This document shows positions 35,601 through 43,364 of a stretch of DNA of 45,569 nt, piece by piece. Source of the DNA: Candidatus Kaelpia aquatica (GTDB lineage Bacteria > Omnitrophota > Gorgyraeia > Kaelpiales > Kaelpiaceae). Position numbers and translations under genes: made by a program. Position 1 is the stretch's first letter, and each line of letters opens with the position of its first letter. The stretch spans positions 1-45,569 of the forward strand of contig JAVCCU010000020.1 of assembly GCA_030765335.1 (NCBI GenBank), written 5' to 3'. Below the pieces are notes generated by a model. The model was not told the DNA's origin and searched no databases. It saw nothing but the letters and a program-made list of their open reading frames with translations.

Positions 35601-38411
35601 TATAGCTGAGAAATAACCATCTTTTTTAGAGAGGTTCTTACAGTTATAACGGAACCTATTGTAGGGTGTAGATGAGAATATATCCTGGAAGCGATTCTCT
35701 TTAATATTTCCAAGCATCAGATCTTCCGCCTTACAGCAGGGCTCAACATCACCGTTAGTGGTTATCCTTGTAAAATACCATCCTACATAACAAGGTAACG
35801 AATCTACAAACTCCCCATCTAAATTTAAACATTCTCTGGATATCGAATCTACACGCCTCAGGAAAGTCTCAATCCCCAAAATCCTCAAAAGGTTTATTTC
35901 AAGCGGTGTCTTACTATCGTCTTTATAGCATTTCTGATATAACTTACACTTTTTGCATATATCCTGATTAAAATAATAAATTATACATCTTATATCTATA
36001 GGTGGACGGGTTCTTCTTTTCTCGCTGTACTTTCCGCTAGGGCATCTTGCCAGTCTTACACCGTTAGTAAGGCTAAATCCTTCTTTGAACTTATTTAAAA
36101 ACCTACCGAAATCTTTAAGCTCATTTTTATGTGAAGAGGACTCAAAAACTTCAATGGTTTCATTTGATATAAAGTCTGGCACATAATCTTTACGATCTTT
36201 AAATTGAATAAGCATCTTATTGATGATAAGAGCCTCTTTTTTTGTAATAGCCAGGTGTTCTGTTGTATCCTTTATTGGCTCCATTAACTGAAACTCAAGA
36301 GAGTCTACTCTTCTATCTAATGCAAAATCCAACATTTGCGGGATATTGCAATAGTTTGCCTTAGATATTACATTATATATTTTGACAATCGGTCTATCGT
36401 CTTTTCTTCTCTTAAGCAAGTATTCTATATTTATAGCTATTTTCTTAAACATGTCAGGATTTGACCCTGGGTGTGTCTTAAGGTAGGTCTTTGTATCTCC
36501 TGCCCAGAGACTAATAGTGATATAATCCAACTTAAGTCTAAGGAGCTCGTCTATAAGCCTTTTGCTGAAAAGAGTAAAGTTAGTCACAAGGTGTAGGCGT
36601 ATTTTTTGAGTCTTTATGTACTCAACTATTTCCAATAAATTAGGATGCATTAACGGCTCTCCACCACCTGAAATCTGTATCTCTTCTACTCCACCCTTAT
36701 GTAGCTCATCAACAATATCTCTTATAGTGTCTAAAGATAGCTGCTCTTCCAATCTCTTTCTATTTATATTTTTTAAGTAAGGTGAATACAGCCAGCAACC
36801 TATACAACTTAAATTACATTTATTAGTTATATCTATGACTACTATCTTAGGACCACTATAAATAGTATGGCCGCTCAAAATACCTTTTAATACAGCATTG
36901 TTCTTGGCCTGTTGTTGCCCATCATCTTCTTTAATTTTTTTTAACTGGCGCTTTGTATGTAAGTAAGATATCTTTTTCTGTAATGCAAATTTAGTACCGT
37001 ATAAATTTAAACAATTCCAAAATGATTTTACCTCTTCGATTTTAGTCTTCTTAAGTAGAGAGGTTACTTTATTCTGGTTCCATATTTTATAAGCATTAGC
37101 TAGAGATATTTCCAGGTTATCTGAGCTGAGATCGGTGAGATTTACAACAGACGCTTTATGTCCATCAAAATAGCTCCAATCAGATGGCTCGCTCCACCCT
37201 TTCTCTTTAAGGCTTTTAAAATAACTTGTACCGGGGAATGGAGTGGTCAAAGAGAATTGAACCGAGTAAGGATTTAACTCGCAAGCTAAAGCTATTGTTT
37301 TTTCTATTGTTTTTTTTGTCTCTCCAGGCAGACCAAAAGTAAAGGTAAGATGGGTCTTTATACCTAAAGAGTGGGTTAATTCAATCATTTTAAGCGTGTA
37401 TTTTAAATCCATATTCTTGTTAGCATTGTTAATTAACTCTTGAGAAGACGATTCAACCCCATACTTTACGCTATATAAACCTGCTTGACGTAAGCTAAAA
37501 AGTAACTCTTTATCCATAAGATCAGCTCTAGCCATAATGGCCCAAGGGAATCTCAGCTTTCTTTTTCTAATCTCAGCTGCTATTTCCATCAAAAACACCT
37601 TATTTACATTTGCAGTATCATCATCAATATATATAGACTTAAAGCCACTCTTTTTTATGAGATATTCCATCTCATCTACTACTTTGAAAGCATTCCGTGT
37701 TCTGTAAGAATTACCGTGATACATTACGTGAGGCCAAAGGCAAAATATACATTTAAAAGGACAGCCTCTCGATGTCCACATCTGGACAGATGGCAGAGGC
37801 ATACCGCCGGGAGCATCAACGTAGTGCTCCATAAAAAGACCTTCTCTCTGCGGCCAAGGAAGAGTATCTAGATCTTCTATTAAATCAGCTTGGCAGTTTT
37901 TAACTATCCTGCCATCCTCTCTATATATTATACCCTTTACTTCAGAAAGAGATTTCTTGTCTCTTAAAGCAGTTGCTAGCTCAAGAAGTATGTTCTCATA
38001 CTCTCCAATTAGGATATAATCAATAAAGTCATTTTTTTTAAAAAAATCTATACTTTGTATGTTTTGCTCCGGACCGCAGAATGCTACAGGAGCTATATTT
38101 CTTATTCTTTGAGCAAGAGATAAGTCATGCCCTAAAGAAGGAGTTGATGTCTCAGCAACTATCAAATCTGGTTTCTCTTTCTCGAGAGTTCTTATAAAAT
38201 CAGTTACCTCTATCTGTTCTGCTATTGCATCTACAAGTATTATGTTGAATCCATTCTCTTTCAATAATGCTGCTGCATAACCTAAGAAAAAAGGGTAAGG
38301 TAAATAATCTCTTTCGTTACTTGAGTGTCTTAAATGAGGCCAACGTGAACCCGCTCTTACTCCCCAGAGTCCGTGACATTTCCAAGGCATATTTAGTAGT
38401 GCTACTTTCAT
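32652..38411 (-). CDS. Quadruple radical SAM protein with internal CBM6/35-like domain
   Basis: The 1919-residue frame is open over 5.76 kb. Module 1 is a B12-binding/radical SAM unit (about 1-450; C217/C221/C224 in CPFKCIFC). Modules 2, 3 and 4 are SPASM-type cores, C532/C536/C539, C1178/C1182/C1185 and C1587/C1591/C1594. Each has D-x-T-N-x-C-x3-C-x-G-C-W, a GGGEP SAM motif and a C-terminal Cys cluster with PCY-[IV]-GW. Between modules 2 and 3, residues about 995-1097 form a jelly roll like CBM6/35 (TPGFYEFYIKYA, VELRIDNEYL, FDAGVHSIEIYSS, HIDRFELK). The product lacks a signal peptide and should be cytoplasmic. It probably performs several radical modifications on one glycan or glycolipid, or serves as a scaffold; this is inference. 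Confidence 0.9.
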   Translation of the reverse strand: MKVALLNMPWKCHGLWGVRAGSRWPHLRHSSNERDYLPYPFFLGYAAALLKENGFNIILVDAIAEQIEVTDFIRTLEKEKPDLIVAETSTPSLGHDLSLAQRIRNIAPVAFCGPEQNIQSIDFFKKNDFIDYILIGEYENILLELATALRDKKSLSEVKGIIYREDGRIVKNCQADLIEDLDTLPWPQREGLFMEHYVDAPGGMPLPSVQMWTSRGCPFKCIFCLWPHVMYHGNSYRTRNAFKVVDEMEYLIKKSGFKSIYIDDDTANVNKVFLMEIAAEIRKRKLRFPWAIMARADLMDKELLFSLRQAGLYSVKYGVESSSQELINNANKNMDLKYTLKMIELTHSLGIKTHLTFTFGLPGETKKTIEKTIALACELNPYSVQFSLTTPFPGTSYFKSLKEKGWSEPSDWSYFDGHKASVVNLTDLSSDNLEISLANAYKIWNQNKVTSLLKKTKIEEVKSFWNCLNLYGTKFALQKKISYLHTKRQLKKIKEDDGQQQAKNNAVLKGILSGHTIYSGPKIVVIDITNKCNLSCIGCWLYSPYLKNINRKRLEEQLSLDTIRDIVDELHKGGVEEIQISGGGEPLMHPNLLEIVEYIKTQKIRLHLVTNFTLFSKRLIDELLRLKLDYITISLWAGDTKTYLKTHPGSNPDMFKKIAINIEYLLKRRKDDRPIVKIYNVISKANYCNIPQMLDFALDRRVDSLEFQLMEPIKDTTEHLAITKKEALIINKMLIQFKDRKDYVPDFISNETIEVFESSSHKNELKDFGRFLNKFKEGFSLTNGVRLARCPSGKYSEKRRTRPPIDIRCIIYYFNQDICKKCKLYQKCYKDDSKTPLEINLLRILGIETFLRRVDSISRECLNLDGEFVDSLPCYVGWYFTRITTNGDVEPCCKAEDLMLGNIKENRFQDIFSSTPYNRFRYNCKNLSKKDGYFSAIDCYKICDNLGMNLNIHKELLDNIKPRNSNYSEVKYHKKNIIIPAKSFKYGNFNRDSNSFGNEIVIDGGVGFGYAKYNIKVSTPGFYEFYIKYASEVPRPVELRIDNEYLSKIAKATTGGWGNKNLKSFKELEYYFDAGVHSIEIYSSRHIPHIDRFELKIKNKKREQYLCDPSTLYSKKDPLRILKESFKTHGVKLTLKRVLKFLKPVNFINSYMDIIGIFDSRYAYKGPFHVQIDLTNNCNNDCIGCWCNSPLLGEEKMPSELKKQYIPLDTLKNILDDVKNMGAKEVYYSGGGEPFMHPDIMEALEYTKRLGLTCYINTNFTLLDKEKIDRLIAIGVDHLTVSIWAGSAKTYSDTHPNKNEKTFYKIKEDLDYLNRNKGRAPLVKLYEVISNINYHEIKEMIDFARTSCCESVEFTLIDTIPGKTDKLSLNKEEREYLYNTCGEIAKELASNFDYKGVHLFRFDQFMRRLSEDKAVREAKYDRNIIDSMPCYIGWLFVRILPDGNINTCLKSHRFPIGNIYEDSFREIWNSPKQIYCREKMLCYKKEDPFFKIIGNDLNAEEAGCYKSCDDIGRNLHMHKKIMSLTKLETFILRLIARYKKREREGIRENLKEINQAQSKDKVIAGIATSRKAFQGPEHVVMDLTNRCQLRCNGCWLYSPYLKENKPSSEWLNKEIPLDSAKSFIKEAIAMGLKTIRFTGGGEPLLYKGVFELIEIAKSDGIKTCITSNFYGLDRERVKKLASLNLDELALSIWAPDPKSYALLHPGAKEEDFLKIKENITLFNSIKANDTKVTIANVISNQNFKKMKEMVDFALETVSDALYFTLIDTLKGETDILLLKEEQLVQLNSDLKSIIFSLGDSRIEIENLSGFIERLSLNNTVGDYDKKRIDRIPCYVGWYFLRILADGSAVPCCRGVDYVMGNINSSSLSDIWYSKEYNGFRHRAKNFKKDHPFFEKMGCYKECDNFMHNEQIHERVNKDR

Positions 38412-39175
38412 TTTTTAATAATCGATATTTCTAGTTCAAAAAGTCTGTATTCACCTGGCCTGTATTCAACTTCGCCTTCCATGATTGCTTGCAACAGCCT
38501 GCCGTTGAGATGATCATCTGTATTTTGCACTATTGTTTTAGAAAGATAAAGTGAGTCAATTATTTTGAATTTTAAATCGGGGAAATTTAAAAGACTATCT
38601 TTAATACTTATAGTTAAGGGGGTTTTTCTTTTAATCTTAAACATCTCTTGCCATTGAAAGTTATCCCAAGGTAAATCTAACCTTTTCTTATCCAAAATTA
38701 AACTATCGTAGATGTTGTTAATAATTAAACCTGATTTTATCTCTTCAATCACAATGTGATTCTCAACTATAAGCGTGACTTTCCAAATAACGCTCCTCTT
38801 TTTAAGAGTAAAAACCCAATTACACTTAAGAGGTAAGTTCCACCACCTCTCTTTGACGATAAGAGAATCTCCCTCTCTTTTAAACCTAAATTCGGCTTGC
38901 GTTGAATCATGCCATTTTTCTAGATTTTTAACAGCACTATGGAATCCGCAGTTGTTTGTGATAAAATTTTTCCCTACTATCAGGTCTATACCGTTTGAGT
39001 TCGTCACTACAGTGATATCATCTTTAAAGATTAAGATTGGCACTACTTTCTTCTTTTTTTTCTCAGCTTTTTTAAAAATTAAATAATCAAAAATTTTAAT
39101 AAAAGTTATGATTATTCCTTTTTCTCTTAAAAAAGATGTTATTTTTTTTAAAATAATTTTAACTCTTTTAATCAA
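38408..39175 (-). CDS. Beta-rich protein related to the ABC ATPase C-terminal domain
   Basis: The 255-residue protein begins at TTG (39175), overlapping the upstream gene by 8 bases; no in-frame ATG is near. Residues 1-43 are basic and amphipathic (FLREKGIIITFIKIFDYLIF, then poly-Lys), suited to membrane-surface binding. Residues about 48-255 are beta-rich, with W-H-D-S (88-91), W-W-N-L-P (111-115), F-P-D-L-K-F (198-203) and GRLLQ. The same landmarks occur in the same order in the neighbouring 219-residue protein. No known family is recognised. Its place between the exporter and the radical SAM genes suggests that it binds or modifies the exported glycan. Confidence 0.75.
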   Translation of the reverse strand: MIKRVKIILKKITSFLREKGIIITFIKIFDYLIFKKAEKKKKKVVPILIFKDDITVVTNSNGIDLIVGKNFITNNCGFHSAVKNLEKWHDSTQAEFRFKREGDSLIVKERWWNLPLKCNWVFTLKKRSVIWKVTLIVENHIVIEEIKSGLIINNIYDSLILDKKRLDLPWDNFQWQEMFKIKRKTPLTISIKDSLLNFPDLKFKIIDSLYLSKTIVQNTDDHLNGRLLQAIMEGEVEYRPGEYRLFELEISIIKK

Positions 39176-39827
39176 TTTTCAACACACTCTCTAATGACAT
39201 AGCACAATTATCTTCAATCAAACCATCTTCTGTATTTACAAAAAGCAACTGAAGTATTCTAGCTGAATCTTCAAAGCCTGTATTTTCAATTACATTTAAA
39301 GTGTCTTTTTTGGTTAAAGTTGATATCCAAGTTAAGTCTGGAACAGAACTATTAGTAGATTTAAATGTTATCTGACTATCTTTTAGTTGAGGCATAGACC
39401 AGACTCTATCCCAAAGCAAGCCTTTGAAATTAGAGAAATATTCTGGAAATTTACCTTTAACATATCCTTTTACTACAAAATCAGTATAATAATCTATAAG
39501 CATAAAATTTTGTTGAACCATACTTACGATTAAATCATTCAAATTATCCCATTTTATAGACCAATGCAACTTACCGTCTTCGAACTTAAAATACCAGCTC
39601 TGTCTATGAGGAAGATTTGCCCATTCTCCATACAAAGATATACTATTTTTATCTGAATCTAGTATTTGCCATATTGCAAAACGCGAATCATACCAAGCGT
39701 TATTGTGGTAAATGCTGGAATATAATCCACGGCTTCTACTTAAAATGATGCCTTCATAGCTTAGGGTGGCGTAACCTAAAAGAAAATCCAACTCCATGCC
39801 GTCTTTTTTTATGCAGTTTCTTTTCAT
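39168..39827 (-). CDS. Beta-rich stand-alone domain related to the ABC ATPase C-terminal domain
   Basis: The 219-residue protein has no signal peptide. Its landmarks are W-Y-D-S (45-48), W-A-N-L-P (69-73), W-x-F then W-S-I-K-W, V-P-D-L-T-W (162-167) and ARILQLLF (189-196). They match the 255-residue neighbour, and more weakly each half of the ABC ATPase's C-terminal region. It overlaps that ATPase gene by 4 bases (ATGA). I see no catalytic signature. A role as a glycan-recognition or enzyme-partner module is the simplest inference. Confidence 0.75.
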   Translation of the reverse strand: MKRNCIKKDGMELDFLLGYATLSYEGIILSRSRGLYSSIYHNNAWYDSRFAIWQILDSDKNSISLYGEWANLPHRQSWYFKFEDGKLHWSIKWDNLNDLIVSMVQQNFMLIDYYTDFVVKGYVKGKFPEYFSNFKGLLWDRVWSMPQLKDSQITFKSTNSSVPDLTWISTLTKKDTLNVIENTGFEDSARILQLLFVNTEDGLIEDNCAMSLESVLKID

Positions 39828-41713
39828 GTCGCTATTTTGATTGAAAAATCACTGTTTTTTAAGTGGGGTAAAAATTTTAAATTAGTAGCACCTTTGTAGT
39901 AGCTATCCTCTACTATTTCCAAGCTTGTAGTGCTATTCAAGGTAAACTTTAATTCTGGCACATTATCTTTTAAAGAAGAAAGCACTAGAGAGTCTGTTGT
40001 TAATATGCTGGTTTTCTCCCCGATTACTCCTTCAGCAATATCGGAATTATAATATCTATATCTTGCTTCTGAATCCAATATAAATCCTACACCTGTTAGA
40101 TTCACAGTAGCGCTGGGAGTAAAAGAAGAAAAATTGAAAATCAAACCCGAAGAACTTATATTCACTACTAAAAGTAAGGAAACACCAATTTTTGAAAATT
40201 TTATTATCATCTGCAAATTTGATAAATCTGATTGATTTAATAGTTCACACTCAAAATCTTCAAAAGCTTCTTTTTGAAAATGAGAGATAAAGTTTATTTT
40301 TTTAAATAAAGTCATGTTAATAATTCCTAACTTGATCAAGCTATTGTTTATTAACTCAGTTAAATCTCGTAAAGCTACATTATTTTTTAAACTATTGCTG
40401 TTTGTTTCTTTTTCTTGAGTAGGATTTAACACCATACGAATATTCACTTGAGGTTGAGATGTTGTAATCCGCACTATCCTCATAGGGGCGTTGAAATAAT
40501 GATTGAAAAGATCTATTTTTGCTTTCTTATCAGAGTAAACTATAAAAGACATCTCAGGATACCCCTCTCTAATATCGGGTATTAGCCTCATATGGCTCGC
40601 AACGGCACTGGCTATCTTTTTCCACTCCCTTGCAACTACCCTCTCTACTGATGGAAGCTCAATCAAATTATTGCCTATCTGAGCTTCTAAGTATGCATCC
40701 TTAAGCATAAAATTAATTTCAAGTTCTGGATATTTACATTCTAAGGTATAATTTATGCCTTCAGGGTTAAACTCTAAGTCTACTTTACATATCTCTTCCT
40801 TCTCCCTGGTTAGACCATACGCAATTAATCTATCTTTATATTCTTCCACATCCCATTTAAAATCTGTTGAATAAAGAACGCCTCCATCTTTTTTAAAACT
40901 TAAGAAACCACCCAGATCAACAGTCAAAGGAGTACCTTTATATCTTAATACTATCTTTCCGTTATTAAATACGACATTAAGGTCTGTATTCTTAATATAA
41001 CCACTACCCCAGATATCCCCTTCTATCTCAAGGAATATGTTTCTCATCTCACTTATATTGCCTTCTGCAAATATTTTACCTTTCTCTAAAACTATACATC
41101 TTGAACATAGTTGTTCTGCCAAATCTAAGTTATGAGTTACTATAATCACTGTCTTCTCAGAACCTGTAATCCCTTTTATTCTTTTTATACATTTTAGCTG
41201 AAAATGATAATCCCCAACTGCTAGAATATCGTCTACTATTAAAATATCCGGATCTGTATGTATGGCTAAGGAGAATGCTAGACGCAAATACATTCCTTGG
41301 GAATAGGCTTTTATGGGGGCATATATGAAATCTCCAAGCTCGGAGAATTCAGCAATATCTCTTAAGACTGCGTCGTCTTTTATTTCATAGAGTTTAAGAA
41401 TCATCTTAAGATTCTCGTATCCTGTAAGATCAGGAATAAATCCTGCCTCAAGAGCAAAGATGCCTCTCACTTTACCAGTTACATTTATAGTTCCCGAATC
41501 CGGATTAAGTATCCCAGCAATCAACTTAAGTAGCGTAGTTTTTCCAGCTCCATTTGGACCGAGCAACGCTACGGACTCCCCTCTTTTTATTTCAAGACTT
41601 ATATCCTCAAGAGCTTTTATCTTTTTATCAACAGACTTGTCAGGATAAGAAAACCTTATTTTATAATACTCACAAAGTCCTTCTATCTTTATTGCTGTCA
41701 CAATGTCGCTCAC
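39824..41713 (-). CDS. Wzt-like polysaccharide ABC transporter ATPase with a large novel C-terminal region
   Basis: The 629-residue protein starts at GTG, supported by GAGGAA five bases upstream. The ATPase domain (about 5-235) has Walker A G52-PNGAGKTT60, signature YSQGM (about 138-141) and Walker B ILIVDD (157-162), where the usual catalytic Glu is Asp162. The switch His is H194. The remaining 390 residues are far longer than the single Ig-like glycan-binding domain of E. coli O9a Wzt. They look like two beta-rich copies (about 243-430 and 440-629), with Y-P-E-M-S-F and V-P-E-L-K-F near the end of each. With the adjacent permease it should export a lipid-linked glycan across the inner membrane. 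Confidence 0.87.
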   Translation of the reverse strand: MSDIVTAIKIEGLCEYYKIRFSYPDKSVDKKIKALEDISLEIKRGESVALLGPNGAGKTTLLKLIAGILNPDSGTINVTGKVRGIFALEAGFIPDLTGYENLKMILKLYEIKDDAVLRDIAEFSELGDFIYAPIKAYSQGMYLRLAFSLAIHTDPDILIVDDILAVGDYHFQLKCIKRIKGITGSEKTVIIVTHNLDLAEQLCSRCIVLEKGKIFAEGNISEMRNIFLEIEGDIWGSGYIKNTDLNVVFNNGKIVLRYKGTPLTVDLGGFLSFKKDGGVLYSTDFKWDVEEYKDRLIAYGLTREKEEICKVDLEFNPEGINYTLECKYPELEINFMLKDAYLEAQIGNNLIELPSVERVVAREWKKIASAVASHMRLIPDIREGYPEMSFIVYSDKKAKIDLFNHYFNAPMRIVRITTSQPQVNIRMVLNPTQEKETNSNSLKNNVALRDLTELINNSLIKLGIINMTLFKKINFISHFQKEAFEDFECELLNQSDLSNLQMIIKFSKIGVSLLLVVNISSSGLIFNFSSFTPSATVNLTGVGFILDSEARYRYYNSDIAEGVIGEKTSILTTDSLVLSSLKDNVPELKFTLNSTTSLEIVEDSYYKGATNLKFLPHLKNSDFSIKIAT

Positions 41714-41714
41714 C

Positions 41715-42488
41715 TTAATTCCTCTTCAATATATATTTCTCTGTTTTTCTATATAGTAGGTATCCAAATAATATAAAAACAATACTTATAATGCAAGTAT
41801 ATGTATAGGTATTTTTTAAAAAAGGACTGTAATTGACAATAAGTATACACCTGTATAGCTCGATAAAATATGTTAAAGGGTTCAAAAATATCAGAAACCT
41901 TATGTTTTCAGGGACCATATAAGGCGAATAGAAAACGGGGGTAAGCCAGAAGAGAGTCATTAAGAGAACTCCAAGCAGATGCCGAAAATCTCTGAAATAT
42001 AGGTTTACTACAGCTACTATCAATGACAGTGCAGCTGCAAATATTGCAGCCATTAGAATCGGCAAAATCAGTAATGGAAATTTAAAAATCAAAACCTTGT
42101 TGAAGAATATAAATACAGGTAGCAGGAAGAGAATGGCTATTATATGCTCAATTGTATTTGAAAGAACAATGGATAGCGGATAGATAATCTTTGAAAAGTT
42201 GAACTGATTCATAATGGACTTATCTTTTATAAATGCCTCTGTAGATTCGACTAAAACATTAGAAAAATAGAGCCAGGGGAGCAGAGCTGAAAGAACAAAA
42301 ACATGAAAGTTTTCCTTAGAGACCCCAAGTACTTTGACAAAAACAAAACCTATTGCGCCCATAAGAAGAAGTGGTATTAATCCAGCCCAAACTATCCCCA
42401 GCAATGTAGAGGCGTATTTAAAGCGTATATTGCGGACGGTTAAGTCTTTAAGGTTTTTTATGTTTCTTAATATCAGCTCTTTTTTCAT
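41715..42488 (-). CDS. Wzm-like ABC-2 polysaccharide permease
   Basis: The 257-residue protein has six hydrophobic segments and the ABC-2/TagG-Wzm pattern: TVRNIRFKYASTLLGIVWAGL near the N-terminus (split across an amphipathic helix and TM1), VVNLYFRDFRHLLGVLL in the middle and FWLTPVFYSPYMVPE before the last helices. Such permeases form the membrane channel of O-antigen, teichoic acid or capsule exporters. It is next to its ATPase and overlaps the upstream GT2 gene by 4 bases. Confidence 0.92.
   Translation of the reverse strand: MKKELILRNIKNLKDLTVRNIRFKYASTLLGIVWAGLIPLLLMGAIGFVFVKVLGVSKENFHVFVLSALLPWLYFSNVLVESTEAFIKDKSIMNQFNFSKIIYPLSIVLSNTIEHIIAILFLLPVFIFFNKVLIFKFPLLILPILMAAIFAAALSLIVAVVNLYFRDFRHLLGVLLMTLFWLTPVFYSPYMVPENIRFLIFLNPLTYFIELYRCILIVNYSPFLKNTYTYTCIISIVFILFGYLLYRKTEKYILKRN
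41719..41724 (-). promoter_or_regulatory. Ribosome binding site supporting the GTG start of the ABC ATPase gene
   Basis: GAGGAA precedes the GTG at 41713 by five bases and spans the end of the permease gene. It favours this GTG over later in-frame starts. Confidence 0.5.
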
Positions 42489-43363
42489 AGCATAGCATTT
42501 AGGTCAGATAAAGACCTCTTTATCATCTTATAATCCAACGCTGCCAAGTAAAACACTCGCGGTAAATCATAGAAAAATAGCGATAAAATTAAATAAGGCA
42601 GGTTTCTGAAGCTAAAATGTTTTATAATAAGGTAGTATCTATTCCTGAAAGATAAATACCGTATCTCTTCAGGAGCTATCTTACTTCCATGCCTATAGTG
42701 ATAACTAGTTGCATCTTTAATATATTTAAAACCCCAGCCTTTCTTCCGAGCCCTCATAGCAACATCGAAATCCTCAACCAGGTAATGCATTTTGGAATCA
42801 AAAAATTCGGAGCAGAAATCTATTTTTATGCTCTCCAGCATTTTACGCAAGTATAATCCGGCACACGCACAGGGGCCTAGAATACCTCTAGTCCATACCC
42901 TTTCTAAATCAGAGATATTCTCTCCAGAACCGACATCATAAAACCTGTAGAACCTGCTCAACTTAATACCTAGAGAGTCAATGGATTCTTTATCTCTCAT
43001 GCTCACAGCGGTTCCGCCCCACATACCTACATTGGAATTTGAATTTTCAGCCCCCCTAACTATAGTTGATATAAAACCTTTATCGAGAATCATATCTGAG
43101 TCTAAGGTTAGCAGATACTTAGACTCGGTACTCCTTATAACTCTGTTCCTAGCACTACAGACACCTCTATTGGTTTTATTTCTTACTAGCTTCACGCTTT
43201 TAAATTCCTGAACTATATTTGAAGTATTGTCCCTAGAGTTGTTATCAACCACATAGACATCCAGGTTTGAATAGTCTTGACTCTCCAAAGAGTTAAGACA
43301 ATCGCCTATAAACTGCCCTGCGTTAAACGCTGCTATAACCACTACCACTTTAGGGTCATTCAT
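42485..43363 (-). CDS. GT2 glycosyltransferase, rhamnosyltransferase-like
   Basis: The 292-residue protein shows the GT-A family 2 motifs VVVVIAAFNAGQFIG, VVDNNSRDNTS and the metal motif D88-S-D90 (TLDSDMIL). VEDFDVAMRARKKGWGFKYI serves as the acceptor/catalytic region (fragments only). It resembles WbbL-type rhamnosyltransferases of O-antigen loci. The C-terminal hydrophobic stretch (about 255-275, LPYLILSLFFYDLPRVFYLA) suggests membrane association. It opens the glycan cluster, one base after the nitroreductase stop, and overlaps the permease gene. Confidence 0.9.
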   Translation of the reverse strand: MNDPKVVVVIAAFNAGQFIGDCLNSLESQDYSNLDVYVVDNNSRDNTSNIVQEFKSVKLVRNKTNRGVCSARNRVIRSTESKYLLTLDSDMILDKGFISTIVRGAENSNSNVGMWGGTAVSMRDKESIDSLGIKLSRFYRFYDVGSGENISDLERVWTRGILGPCACAGLYLRKMLESIKIDFCSEFFDSKMHYLVEDFDVAMRARKKGWGFKYIKDATSYHYRHGSKIAPEEIRYLSFRNRYYLIIKHFSFRNLPYLILSLFFYDLPRVFYLAALDYKMIKRSLSDLNAML

Positions 43364-43364
43364 C

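Noticed and set aside
32652-38411. The giant radical SAM genes as chimeric assembly errors
   Set aside because: The frame is intact over 5.76 kb and modules are joined by plausible linkers. The next gene overlaps by the standard 4 bases and a second multi-core gene lies alongside. Reads would still be needed to exclude error fully.
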